Shown here one piece after another: positions 30,061 through 40,389 of a stretch of DNA of 41,443 nt (its first letter is position 1; every line of letters starts with the position of its first letter). The notes under the pieces are model-generated. The model was given only the letters and a program-made list of their open reading frames with translations, was not told the origin of the DNA and did no database searches. Both the position numbers and the translations under genes were made by a program. The DNA lies in contig JAUCBJ010008674.1 in NCBI GenBank assembly GCA_032718475.1, forward strand, positions 1-41,443, written 5' to 3'. The stretch is from Nemertoderma westbladi (taxonomy: Eukaryota; Xenacoelomorpha; Nemertodermatida; Nemertodermatidae).

Positions 30061-30244
30061 ATGTAAGGTGCTTGTAAGGTGTGTTCGTGTTATTTATGTA
30101 TACTGTGTATTAATATTTAAGTATGGTGTACGTGAATATATTGGTTTTATTTATGCCTGGTGTGGGTGGGCTGTGCGGCAGTGCATGTTTATATGCATGG
30201 GATGAGTTTGATAATACGGGTTGATAATACGATAGTACGTTAAT

Positions 30245-30400
30245 AGTTTATGTATGGCTGAGCCGCTATGCCGCAAGCCGCCAACGAGTCACAACAAGTC
30301 TACCATCCTAGATCCCGACGGCCAAGTACGATAGGGTTGAGCAGTGGCAGCATATGGTGGTATTGACAGTTGGGAGGCCATGAGGAGGTAAATTGCGGAG
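30245..30400 (+). mobile_element. SINE-B body, truncated copy
   Basis: ATCCTAGATCCC and the downstream GGTGGTATTGACAGTTGGG block align with the body of the next copy (30437-30655). The tRNA-like head is decayed or rearranged. Confidence 0.5.
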
Positions 30401-30436
30401 ATACAAGGTATCAGATAGTATTTCCAGGTCTATCTA

Positions 30437-30655
30437 TTACCTGAGCCGTTAGCTGAATGGTTAGAGCGTCAGACTTCCAACTCGGAGGTCACCAGTTCGA
30501 TCCCACCTGGACGTCATTGCCGACTTTGCAAAAGCTGTGCCCAACAAAAAGTTATAATCCTAGATCCCATCACATACCCTATTGGCTAGTCAGTGTGGTG
30601 ATAATTGGGTGGATGATTAGGTTGCTTCTCTCTTGGAGAGCAATAATCGGATAAT
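30437..30655 (+). mobile_element. SINE-B, tRNA-derived
   Basis: The head has an A box TAGCTGAATGG (30450-30460) and a B box GTTCGATCC (30495-30503), the RNA polymerase III internal promoter spacing. The body, about 140 bp, shares CCTAGATCCC and GGTGATAATTGGGTGG with the adjacent copy. I reject a functional tRNA because the T and anticodon stems do not fold properly. Confidence 0.6.
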
Positions 30656-31275
30656 AGATTGCGCCAATAATGGGTAATTAGTTTTCGCCAATGGGTTTTG
30701 GAAATGAGTAGCAGAATTATGCCTCTACTTAGGATTATTATCCACTAACAGTCATTTTGCATGAAAATTGTGTACTGGTATTCAAAATGGATTAATTGCT
30801 GTAACTCTCGTTTAATCCATTCAAATAACCGAATTCATCACAACGTTGTTGTAGATTTACTTCATTTAGTTCACTTTTGTCTAGTGTGATAGAAAGTGTT
30901 CAAATGTACTTAGAAGTTACATTTTGTTGAATATTATTGATCTACATTTAATTTGCATCACCTATAAATTAGAAATTTAAAATTTACATCGCAGTTTGGT
31001 TTACTATCCAAATCCATTATTCTTAGTTCCTTACAAGGCTAGATCCTAGGATGATCTCTACACTCCTAGGAAGCCTTGGTTTTACTCATTATTTCGTCAC
31101 GAAAACATTAATCTATAAATAATGAATCTCTTGAAATGAAAAATTCACATCACAGCTTGCAGTAGGAACAGTTGATATCGCGTTCATAATATTGTTTGAC
31201 AGAATCGAGATATAGCAGTAGGCCTACTAATTTAATCTGAATAACCCACTGCGCATTTGCAAATACAATGACAAC
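30656..31275. other. Unique AT-rich spacer
   Basis: No gene or repeat supported. Confidence 0.5.
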
Positions 31276-31371
31276 AAGTTCGTGGGGCCTTCGCGCAGCA
31301 CGAGGCTCAGTTATGAGATACAGATTAATTGTGTCACAAACTCGGTATCTAAGAAATTTAACCAAACACCA
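31276..31371. repeat. Dispersed ~100-bp repeat, copy 1
   Basis: GTTCGTGGGGCCTTCGCGC, then CACGAGGCTCAGTTAT and AAGAAATTTAACCAAAC, matches 35853-35975 in the same orientation. The two copies bracket the LINE A region. Origin unknown, possibly one end of another element. Confidence 0.75.
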
Positions 31372-31409
31372 GTAAATCAAAGAGAGGGAAAAGCCCACCC
31401 CACCCCCAA

Positions 31410-31428
31410 CCCCCCCCCCCCCCCCCCC
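31410..31428. repeat. C19 tract in C-rich region
   Basis: Nineteen C's within a 90-bp C-rich stretch (31394-31470), i-motif or G-quadruplex prone. Confidence 0.9.
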
Positions 31429-31499
31429 ACCCCTTCTTAACCTCCCACTTTATCTGCCCCACCCCAACCCAAAGGAGCACACAGGATTGATGAAAGGCA

Positions 31500-31783
31500 G
31501 GTTCCACCTTGGTGTAGTGGTTGCATTGAATTCACATCTCCTGTAGGTCGTGGTTTCGATCCTCACATGGGCCAGGGCAGTTTTCGTTTCGGCACGAATG
31601 CTTTAAAGGGACCAGCCAGGGCTCATCTCTGCCTTGCATCCTTAAGTGGTAGCTAAATGAGTACTAGAGTTTCCTCTGGGGAGTAAAGTTCTGGGGGGAC
31701 CGCACTGGAAATAAGTCGTCAGACTTTGTGCGTAATCCCTGGCCAAGCGGCCGAAGAAAATTTACTTTACTTTACTTTACTTA
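31500..31783 (+). mobile_element. SINE-A copy 1 (tRNA-derived, CTTTA tail)
   Basis: Starts GTTCCACCTTGGTGTAGTGG; A box TGGTGTAGTGG, B box TTTCGATCC and a T-arm-like stem give a tRNA head of about 75 bp. A ~180-bp body follows, ending in GAAGAAAATTTACTTTACTT and CTTTA repeats. It shares nearly all sites with copy 2 at 33411. Its tail runs straight into the 3' end of LINE A, which points the opposite way. Confidence 0.88.
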
Positions 31784-33192
31784 GGTATTATCAGGAAATT
31801 TGTGTTTTAAAAGTAATACTACTACTAAGTCGAGCGAACTCGGACAGTGGAAATGAGATCCTTGAGATCCAGGCTTCCCGATTCTTCATAGTTGTCGCAA
31901 ATTCGTTTCTCCCAAGTTCAGTATCCCTTTCAAGTTGATCTATATATGTTATGGCCGATCGTCCACGACTACGCTTTCCATGAGTTGGTTACCAGAAAAG
32001 TAGATCTGGTATGACCTCGTCTTTACTTCGCCAGCAGTGCCCACTGAATCTTAATCTGTGTTCACGGAGGGTGGTTGATACAGGTGGTATTGTACCATAA
32101 AGCTCGGCATTTGTCATGTGTTGTCTCCAGCTGATGTTTAGGGCTGCCCTTAGTAGTCTTGTGTAACAACCATCAATTTGTTGTTCAAGTGATTTAGTCA
32201 GTGTCCAGGTCTAACCCCCGTATAAAAATACACTTTCCACTGTGGCTCGAAAGAACTTAGTCTTCAGGTGCCTGGGGAGATCTGATTTCCAGATGGTATC
32301 CATTTTTGATAGAGCTACCCAAGCCTTTGCTTTCCTAACTTCTATATCTTTTTTGCTACTCACCTTCCTTAGTTGATTATTATCAATGGTTGTCAAGTTT
32401 CCATTAACAGTAAAAGTCATGAATTCGGTCTTGGTAGCATTTATATGCAATCCAACCTCCTTATAGCAGCCCTCTCCACTTTATTTAGTAGAAGCTGTGA
32501 ATCTGCTAGGGTATTAGAGAGCAGGGCGATGTCATCCGTAAAGTCGGTGTCTGTGACTGTAGTTGCCGGATATCTATTACTTCTGCGTTCTTGAAGTGTG
32601 AATCCCAGAACTTCACCATTTGTGGCCGTCCTCATTGCGTAATCCAGTATAATTACAAATAGTAATGGCGCCAATGTGTCACATTGCAGTACGCCAGTCA
32701 GGATTGAGAAAAACTCAGTTTCACCATCTGGTGAGAGTACCTGTGCTTCTGTGTCACAATATAACAATCCAATGCCAGCAACGGTTACTTCTGGTATTCC
32801 ATAAGCTCTTAGGATTTCAAGCATTTTACCTCTATGGATGGAGTCGAATGCCTTCTTGAAGTCCACAAAAGTCATGACTGCGGGGAGATTCTTTGACTTG
32901 ATTCCTTCAATCAGTCTCCGCAGTGCAAGTATCTGAGCTATTGTTGATCTACTTTGTCAAAATCCGTTTTGGCTCTTACGCAGTAGTTTCTCTATGTGAG
33001 GCCTAATCCTATATAGAATCATTTTATTGTATATTTTGGCAGCTACCACAAGCAGACAGATCCCACGATAGTTTGTTGGTATACCGAGGTCTCCTTTCTT
33101 GGGGAGAGGCTTTAGTTGACCTTTAGTCCAAATTGGAGGAGGCTTTTCCCCTTTTAACATCCAGTTGCAAACATTCAATAATGGTCTGTTTA

Positions 33193-33409
33193 GCACTGGA
33201 AATAAGTCGTCAGACTTTGTGCCTAATCCCTGGCCAAGCGGCCGAAGAAAATTTACTTTACTTTACTTTACTTAGGTATTATCAGGAAATTTGTGTTTTA
33301 AAAGTAATACTACTACTAAGTCGAGCGAACTCGGACAGTGGAAATGAGATCCTTGAGATCCAGGCTTCCCGATTCTTCATAAAAAAAAGTAAAGTAAAAA
33401 AACAAAAAA
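33193..33409 (+). mobile_element. SINE-A read-through (3'-transduced) segment
   Basis: Repeats 31703-31890 with one visible difference (GCC for GCG), including the junction between SINE copy 1 and LINE A. It ends in about 29 bases of A-rich tail with GTAAAGTA and a C. It is thus a copy of RNA that ran from a SINE into its downstream flank, truncated at its 5' side. Confidence 0.78.
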
Positions 33410-33410
33410 G

Positions 33411-33682
33411 GTTCCACCTTGGTGTAGTGGTTGCATTGAATTCACATCTCCCGTAGGTCGTGGGTTCGATCCTCACATGGGCCAGGGCAGTTTTCGTTTC
33501 GGCACGAATGCTTTAAAGGGACCAGCCAGGGCGCATCTCTGCCTTGCATCCTTAAGTGGTAGCTAAATGAGTACTGGAGTTTCCTCTGGGGAGTAAAGTT
33601 CTGGGGGGACCGCACTGGAAATAAGTCGTCAGACTTTGTGCGTAATCCCTGGCCTAGTGGCCAAAGAAAATTTACTTTACTT
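33411..33682 (+). mobile_element. SINE-A copy 2, full length
   Basis: A box TGGTGTAGTGG, B box GGTTCGATCC with a five-pair T-arm-like stem, the same body as copy 1, and a short ACTTTACTT tail running into the target duplication. Confidence 0.88.
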
Positions 33683-35070
33683 AGCACTCCTGTTTTCCAT
33701 ACCTCCGCTGGAATTTCATCTAATCCACTCGCTTTATTATTGGACATGCTTTTAATGCTTCTTTGGAGTTCGGCAGGTGTAAAGTCCCCTGTTTCTATAG
33801 GTAGTGTCTTGTCATATATTTTCCTTGTAGGGCTGACCTCGATGTTTGGTGGCTGCCCAAGCAAGTTGCTGAAGTGATTTTTCCACTTCCCCACACGTTC
33901 TTCGGGACTATCGGCTTTGAGGCGCCCCTTTGCACAACTTTTCCGGCCAGATTCCTCAATCACAGTTTGCCAGGTAAGTCTTAATTATTGCTGTATGTGA
34001 GCAGTTGTAATTGCTTCAATTTTATCCTGTATGTACTTTTCCTGGCTGATGTTGTAGGCCAATTTAAGATCATCCTTAGCTCTCTCAACCTTGTTAATGT
34101 TTTCGGTTGTTGGTTGTTCGGTTTTTACTTTGTAGGCTATCTTTAAGATCTTCTCTCTTACAAGTAACCTCAGAGTTTTGCCATGGCACATACTGTTTTC
34201 GTTTGGGTTTCTGGGGGATATGCCTCTTAGCTGATTCCTTTGTGGACTGGTCTTCATCCATTGACTGAAGTGCTTCAAAGCGGTTTTGAACTTCTACTGT
34301 GTAAGCATCCTTTACTGCATTGTCAGTTCTGAGTTTCTCCCAGTCATAGTTGATTTGCTTGCTTGTCCTGGGTTTGCTGGCTCTCAAACTGAGTCTGATC
34401 TCTGCAGTCACAATTATGTGGTCCGAACCAATTAGGTTGAACGAGCTGTATGCCTCGCAGTTGATGATGCTGTTTCTCCACTTTTTGTTTATAAGGATGT
34501 AATCCAGTTGTGCTTTGGTTCCATTACGGTATTGAAAGGTCTATAGCTTCCCCTTACTCTTTTCGAATGTGGTGTTTGTTGGTATCAATTCACATTCTTC
34601 CATTAGGTCTAAAAGTAAGTACCCATTTCTATTAGAACTGGTGTTATAAGTGTAACCCTTGATGTCTTCTGGGCCAATTTGAGCATTCAGGTCATTGCAT
34701 TGCAATGACATTGTGTTTCGGAATGTCCTTTATAAGTCCAGTCAGATCTTCATAAAACTTGACTGCTTGTTCTGGCTCTGAGGCATTGGTTGGACTGTAG
34801 CGACAAATTACTGTTGTCTTGGGATTCCCCTCAAATATTGCTATCATAGCCCTGGAATTTATAGATTCGATGTTGTTTATGGTCTTAAGTGCAAATGGGC
34901 TTAGCAGAATCCCTACTCCACCAATTGATGCATTGGCTGAGTTTCTTACTGCTGAGCTTGTTACTAACGTCCATCCATTTCCAATGTCATTGTACTTCAT
35001 GGCAGTGTCTTCATGACAAATCCGATGTTCTTGGATGCAGATGATGTGGATGTTAAATTTCATTGCTAGA

Positions 35071-35852
35071 GCGACTAAATTAAAAGTAATATGTTATATT
35101 TATTTTTAATATAACACAAAATACAACTGGAAGCGATTCACAAATATACAAACAGCACATATTTCTAGCAAAAATAATTAAAGATCACATATTATTTAAT
35201 TTACTTAACCAACAAAGAAATCAATAAACTCATGTTATTGGTAACATGTTAAACTCATAAAGTAATATATTAAATATTTTAAGCGTGGAGGCAACCCAAT
35301 TTGTAAGAAATATAAAACTTACCTTATGCCGATAGTATTGATACTGAGATATTAATTTATTAGGTGAAATCCTCAACGAAATTATTTAGCTAATTATTCT
35401 AATCAAATGAATCATGATCTATGTACTCGGCCAATCATTTTGTAAGCTAAACACAATAACCAAGCTGGCTTATTAGTCTGGCTCATTACAATGCTGCCTT
35501 TGAGTAGAGGTGAGGTGTGTGGTTGGACTGGTTCCCCTTCCAAGCTAGGCTAGGCATGCCAAGGAAGGAGGGAGCTATAGCTGGAGACGGGGCATTTTAA
35601 TAAGTTAATTACGTTTAGATCAAATTAAAAACACATTTCTTAAGGCAAATCTCACGAACTAATTAAATACTATAATGTAATGGGGTATGGGGAATACAGC
35701 TGTATAAATGTCAAGTATAATTATTTAAATCTTATATTTGAAAATAATTAATATCCTTTAATTAATATCCTATAGATTTCATTGATATTTGACGAAGTTA
35801 TTAAAATTTACAATTGAACATGACAGAACGACAGAACATTGATATGGTAACA
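35071..35852. other. Unique AT-rich spacer
   Basis: No gene or repeat supported. Confidence 0.5.
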
Positions 35853-35975
35853 CGTTCGTGGGGCCATCGCGCTGGACGAGGCTCAGTTATTAGATACAGA
35901 TTAAAATTGAGCAATTCTATCCCAAAATCAGTACTTAAAGAAATTTAAATAAATAATTAAGAAAATTTAACCAAA
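35853..35975. repeat. Dispersed ~100-bp repeat, copy 2
   Basis: Matches 31276-31371 (GTTCGTGGGGCC..., GACGAGGCTCAGTTAT..., AATTTAACCAAAC), with a ~20-bp longer middle. Confidence 0.75.
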
Positions 35976-36761
35976 CTTTCACTTAAAAAAAACTTTCGCA
36001 TTGGCAGCTTGGCATCAATGTCATAGAAGTCCACAGTCAAACTACTCAAAAAATTCAATGCATTATTCAGTCCTTGGGTCTCGCTCACTGGTTAGTCCAG
36101 TTTGCTCGTAGCACTAGGCAGTAGCGAAATTAAAAGTCGAGGTCGCCAATGACACTATGACAGACAGAGGTGGTGGCCTTGATGGCGAGTTGTTTGAGTA
36201 CCGGTACAATTCCAAAACGTTGCTGGGTATTGCAGTATTGGGCTGTTGGGGTACCTGGCGCAGTAGTGGATACCGGAACATGGAATAGAGGTCAGCTGGT
36301 ACAACCTGACAATATTTCAGTCAGGCTTAAGTTTGCATAATTTCAAAACTTCCATGGCTGCATGGTTGCCTTTGCCGAGCCAATTGGTTGGTGACACCAA
36401 CAACCTGAAGATGGTACCGGTAACTCTGTACCAGTACCACTGTAACAGTACTGGTACCGTACTGTAAAACATATGTTTAATAAGATTAAGGTACCGTACT
36501 GGTACATGATATGGCTGAATAGTCGCGAATAACTGAATACTCTGAACTCTGCAATCTGGAAATGCTGGAATGTCTGAAGAAAGTGAAATAGGTGTTCCAC
36601 ACTTCCCAAGCAGCCAAGGCCACATTATTGCTGCATTGTACAGGTATTGATGAATTTCAAACCCTCCTGATATATCCTGCAGTCTCCTAGCAAACAGCTG
36701 ATGCCAAGCCTAATAATTTTTGGGTAAATAAATGTAATATAACTGCAAGACAGTTACACAG
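35976..36761. other. Unique spacer with GGTACC-rich patch
   Basis: No supported gene. Two overlapping antisense frames at 36317-36625 share the GGTACC-rich patch and show no domain. Confidence 0.5.
36428..36457. repeat. 10-bp hairpin in GTAC-rich cluster
   Basis: GTACCAGTAC, 10-base loop, GTACTGGTAC. More GGTACC/GTAC palindromes lie within 36400-36510. Confidence 0.7.
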
Positions 36762-37483
36762 ATGCTGCACGAAGACCCCACGCAAATTCAACTTGGAAAC
36801 TTTCTAAACTTTTGCCAGACTACATATGTACCAACTTTGGATATATTTTATCAAGATTTGGCTGAGTTATTAACGTTTAAAATTGAACACAACAGATCAA
36901 CAGAGCTAATGGTACACTCAACCAACAAACACCTCACCGACGCTTCCCTACTGTGCATCACCGATTACTGCATGCAACTCCTAGAACTTACTTTCGTCAA
37001 CAGTAAATTACTTACCAGCATCGGTCTCTGCATAATGCCTCTTAAGGTCCCCCATCTGGCATACAGACCTACGGGGCTGCCACAACATATAGGACAGGGG
37101 TCTCATACATCTACGGGTCTATGGAAACTCAAAGTACTTATGTTCGCAGCCTTTAGGATCTATAGGAAAGGAACTCTTTGTTCGTTGTTTAGTGGTGAAG
37201 GACTGTGGCAGCTGGAGGTTCTAGAGATAGCCGGGGGTTACCTAAGGTAACCAACCAGGTGATGCAGGCTATCAGTGATAGTTGCGGTGCTACACTGTGG
37301 GATTTACATCTCAGTAGTCTAAAGTTCTTTTCCAATAAAGGCGTGGTTATATTGACGAACTCGTGTAAGCAGCTAGAGTCACTGTTTCTCTGCCAGTGGG
37401 ATTATATAAAACAAGGGGCCAATCTATTGAAACTTCCTGATTTGTTGCCAAAACTTAAGAAGTTGACACTAAGACATATATGA
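36762..37483 (+). pseudogene. Leucine-rich-repeat protein, F-box/AMN1-like, frame-broken
   Basis: Best candidate for a host gene or gene relic. The first frame (from ATG 36762) reads 'LTDASLLCITDYCMQLLELT' (about 36938-36995), a Cys-containing leucine-rich repeat of the F-box/LRR or AMN1 kind. More Leu-patterned repeats follow to 'LWQLEVLEIAGG'. Coding then shifts by one base at a run of five G's (37233-37237). The second frame continues with 'VTNQVMQAISDSC', 'LHLSSLKFFSNKGVVILTNSC' (only partly quoted as a repeat) and ends at 37483. Such proteins usually act as substrate-recognition or scaffold parts; that is family knowledge. No F-box is visible. It could be an exon, a retrocopy, or an intact gene with a sequencing error. 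Confidence 0.6.
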
Positions 37484-37605
37484 TCGTTGGAGAACCATAG
37501 GGACTCATTAGTTACTAAGTGCGAGGCGCAGAGACCTTCACAAATTCTTAAATCATAACGTTTGTATATAATATTAATTGTTTCGCTTATAATTTTATAA
37601 TGTAT
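37484..37605. other. 3' flank of LRR frame
   Basis: AT-rich, leading to the strong hairpin at 37606-37644. No AATAAA in it. Confidence 0.4.
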
Positions 37606-37644
37606 TCCTTACCGTGCCTTGCATAACGCAAGGCACGGTAAGGA
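37606..37644. repeat. Perfect 17-bp hairpin, 5-base loop
   Basis: TCCTTACCGTGCCTTGC, loop ATAAC, then the exact reverse complement. The arms are about half G+C in very AT-rich DNA. It is too short for a typical animal pre-miRNA and unlike the histone 3' stem-loop. Confidence 0.92.
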
Positions 37645-39310
37645 TTATGGTAACTAAGTAGTTAAGACAAAACAGTAGTTAGTCATATGTATTATATATT
37701 ACGTATGATATAGTTTCTTTATGAATTCTGGTACTTAATACGACAATATACAATGGGATTTATTTAAAAAAATGCATAGTTTGTAAGGGGCAAATTAGAA
37801 CATGAACGTAAAATCTTTCAGGATTTAATGGTATACATTACGCTGTAGGTACAGAGATGTACATTTAACTTCCCCTACTCAAACTCTAAGGGTAACGGTG
37901 TGTAATGAAGCAGGATTGATTTGCAGGCATCAGTGCCATTAGCTAACAGTAATATTGAGCAAACACTACGAAGTCGTGGTGTGTATTAGAGTTAAAAATC
38001 CTTTGGGGATTCCCTAACTACTCAACAATAATGCCGTCATGTTACCGAGTTGATTGCACCAAGCGTAACACCATCGACTTCAAATTAACCCAACATCCAC
38101 TTTGTGGAGGCACTGGGGCTCCTACCACTAACCACGGCAGGCTTTCGTTTCAAAGTTTCTCACAATATATTGTACGTCACACATTAAGCATAGCATAATC
38201 GACTTTACAAATCGATATAGCATATAACCTATGTTGACACTGACAGACAAGACAAATTGTTCTGAATATGCAATGTAAGTTCATAATTAATAAAGTGGAG
38301 GTGAGCTTCTATCCTTTGTATCCCATGGCTATTTCATGAGATCAATGTTATTGAATATTAATCTACAACTATTTGGATTTACTACTGTATGCCTGTTGTT
38401 GTTCTGCTAAAATATGATGAAACTACTTTTCGATTTTTGATTCCTCCGAATAAATGGGTTTTTCTTGGCAGCTGTATAGAATGAATGTACTTGATACTTC
38501 TATAAAAGAATGAAAATATAATTTCATTTTTGCTGTACTAAATTTGGTATATAGCATATAAATGTTTCCAAGTATATATAAACCTTTAAATATATATCGA
38601 AATATATCTATACCAAATTGTATAGGATTTGATCCCTGATGATCCGCTTACAACCATAGCCCAGCATTTTCCCATTTCGAATAAATGGAAGCAACCAACT
38701 AACTTTAATCGCCTTTCAATACCACGATTACAAGCCAGGGCTTCCTCATCCACCACACAGTCACCACATCTCAACTCCAACTGCTATCTTTTTTTCCCCT
38801 CTTGAACTGGAATTTTCCTCCTCTAAAACCGGAATGTAACCCTTCCATGCCATCGCGTAGCTTTTTGGTCGTGTTATTCGTCAGCAGAAGGTCTTCCGTC
38901 ACCGTAAACTTGAAAACTTCAAGTATTTATATCAATTTTAGATCAACGTATAAGAATATCGGAAAATATGCAAATAATCATCTTCAGAACTGACTGATTA
39001 TTTCATATTTTAATAGACTTATTTTTTGTTTTTTTTTGGTTTGTTTTGGGTTATTTGTTGTTAAATTATCTTACAAAACTTATCGTACCCGTAAAAATTA
39101 CAAATTGCCACACTCTATCCTTGTCAGTTTTCATGAAAATTAACGACATTGAAATACAAAATTTTCTTAAGAGTATTTCTTTTTTTAAACCAAGTATTAT
39201 TCGTAAAGGTATATTATTATCAACATTATTGATGCAGATAGTAATGGGATTACTTTCAAAGGTATTGTCCTATTCATGGGTTACCGAAATTTACTGCAGC
39301 AAACTATTTA
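37645..39310. other. Unique AT-rich spacer
   Basis: No supported gene. An antisense frame at 38586-38780 is short and without a domain. Otherwise T-runs and TA-rich DNA. Confidence 0.5.
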
Positions 39311-39430
39311 AGATAAGATAAGATGATATAAGCTTTTATTCTCATATAAACATGGAGCAATACAAATACATCATGGCAGTAAAATGCATATAGAGTACAT
39401 ATAACTGGTAGTTGATGAGAACAAGCAGCG
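39311..39430 (-). mobile_element. Possible LINE 3' tail with AAGAT microsatellite
   Basis: AAGATAAGATAAGATG followed by a stretch whose complement ends ...GCTCCATG...GAATAAAAGC. This is the look of a LINE 3' UTR with a short-repeat tail on the minus strand. No coding part remains. Confidence 0.35.
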
Positions 39431-39999
39431 TGGCAGATTCCCAATCTTTAGAAAATAATGGCTACATTAGACTAACTGCATGTTTATACAATATATTTAT
39501 TGTACCAATAAATACAAATTATAAAATCCAAAATCTATAGCATTTAGTTCAAACGGGATATTCTAGTACGAACTGTATACCATTTAGCACAACTCGTAAA
39601 GGCTGTTTTTGCATCTTCTTGGCTGTGATAGAAGTGTAGAGTGGTGGCAAAAATTGAGGACTTTTCGTAATTGAATATTTCGTATCGCGAAGGTGTTTAC
39701 TGAATGATTACATCATCGCCTCGCCACACCACTAGGATGCTTCTTCAGGAATATGTGCGGAATTGAACCGGTCGGCCTTTGAATTAATACATTAACAAAT
39801 TATATTCGATAATTATATTCGAAAATTTTATTCGCAGTATGTCGATAAAATTGTAAGAGTAGACCAATGGCGATGTAGAGTCGCAGTATATGTATAATGA
39901 GCTGACGCTGAATCTCACTTGTTAGACCTCTTACACATGATGGGCCACTGTAAAATTTGTAAACTGTTTCAAAACAGATTAAAACCTGAATATTTATGA
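39431..39999. other. Unique AT-rich spacer
   Basis: Nothing recognisable. Confidence 0.5.
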
Positions 40000-40314
40000 G
40001 ATACATGCGTTTTGGACAACCAAAATGGACAATTTATTGGAAACTCCCAGTCCTCAAACATGGACCCACTTTCAACGAACCCCAACCAGCAGCGTAATAG
40101 TGGTCCCCATGGATCTCGACTTACCAGTACTAGTGCTGTACAGAGAAATACTTCTGGATCCACGGGAATTGATCTTCAGGCGAGTACTGGTAATCGTAAT
40201 CGTAGTGGCAGCCAGTCCGGTACAATTGCTTCAAATTCCGCATCACAGATCGGTCAAAGCTTATCTACTTATTTTGTTTCTACCTATTTACCACCCAGTT
40301 GCTTGTGGCTTTGA
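40000..40314 (+). other. Ser/Asn/Gln/Gly-rich open frame, possible exon
   Basis: About 100 open codons rich in Ser, Asn, Gln, Gly and Thr ('NPNQQRNSGPHGS', 'ASTGNRNRSGSQSG'), with a composition unlike surrounding AT-rich DNA. No in-frame ATG at its start; it opens just after a TGA ending in TTATGAG, which could serve as a weak splice acceptor. A disordered protein segment is plausible. A second frame on the same strand (40025-40324) overlaps it. Confidence 0.3.
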
Positions 40315-40389
40315 TATTCTTTGATATTTATTGTTAATTCTTAACGGCAATAAACTGATAATAATAAATAGAGGCAGATCAATGGAAAC

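Larger units (their letters stand above)
33189..33684 (+). mobile_element. Chimeric SINE insertion in LINE A
   Basis: Foreign DNA flanked by TTAGCACT (about 33189-33196 and 33680-33688). From left to right: the 3' half of SINE-A plus antisense LINE A 3' end (33193-33380), an A-rich tail (33381-33409), then a full SINE-A (33411-33682). Without it the LINE A codons read through. Confidence 0.78.
31838..35063 (-). pseudogene. LINE A ORF2: endonuclease, reverse transcriptase
   Basis: From the 5' side (35063 downward): 'CIQEHRICHED' and 'GGVGILLSPFALK' of an apurinic-type endonuclease, then 'NDLNAQIG', 'AQLDYILINKKW' and GSDH (about 34430). The RT follows: 'PLPKKGD', 'NYRGICLL', 'FVDFKKAFDSIHR' (about 32870), 'GVLQCDTLAPLLF' (normally QGD) and FTDD (in place of FADD). 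The C-terminal domain has 'RLRFSGHCWRS' and an Arg/Trp-rich end near 31840. At least three in-frame stops (near 32207, 32950 and in the C-terminal domain at about 32010) and several frameshifts make it inactive. The domain set resembles RTE-like LINEs. Confidence 0.85.
31784..35070 (-). mobile_element. LINE family A, 5'-truncated, with nested insertion
   Basis: About 2.8 kb of LINE sense on the minus strand. It starts inside the endonuclease domain (about 35065) and ends in a 3' UTR at 31784. It is interrupted at 33189-33684 by a SINE chimera; the reading frame matches on both sides of the insertion. Fragments of the same family occur at 5950-6725 and 7250-7700. Confidence 0.85.

Noticed and set aside
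30437-30510. Functional tRNA gene
   Set aside because: A and B boxes are present but the anticodon and T stems do not pair; better read as a SINE head.
37606-37644. Pre-miRNA or histone 3' stem-loop
   Set aside because: 39 bases is too short for an animal pre-miRNA, and sequence and loop differ from the histone element.
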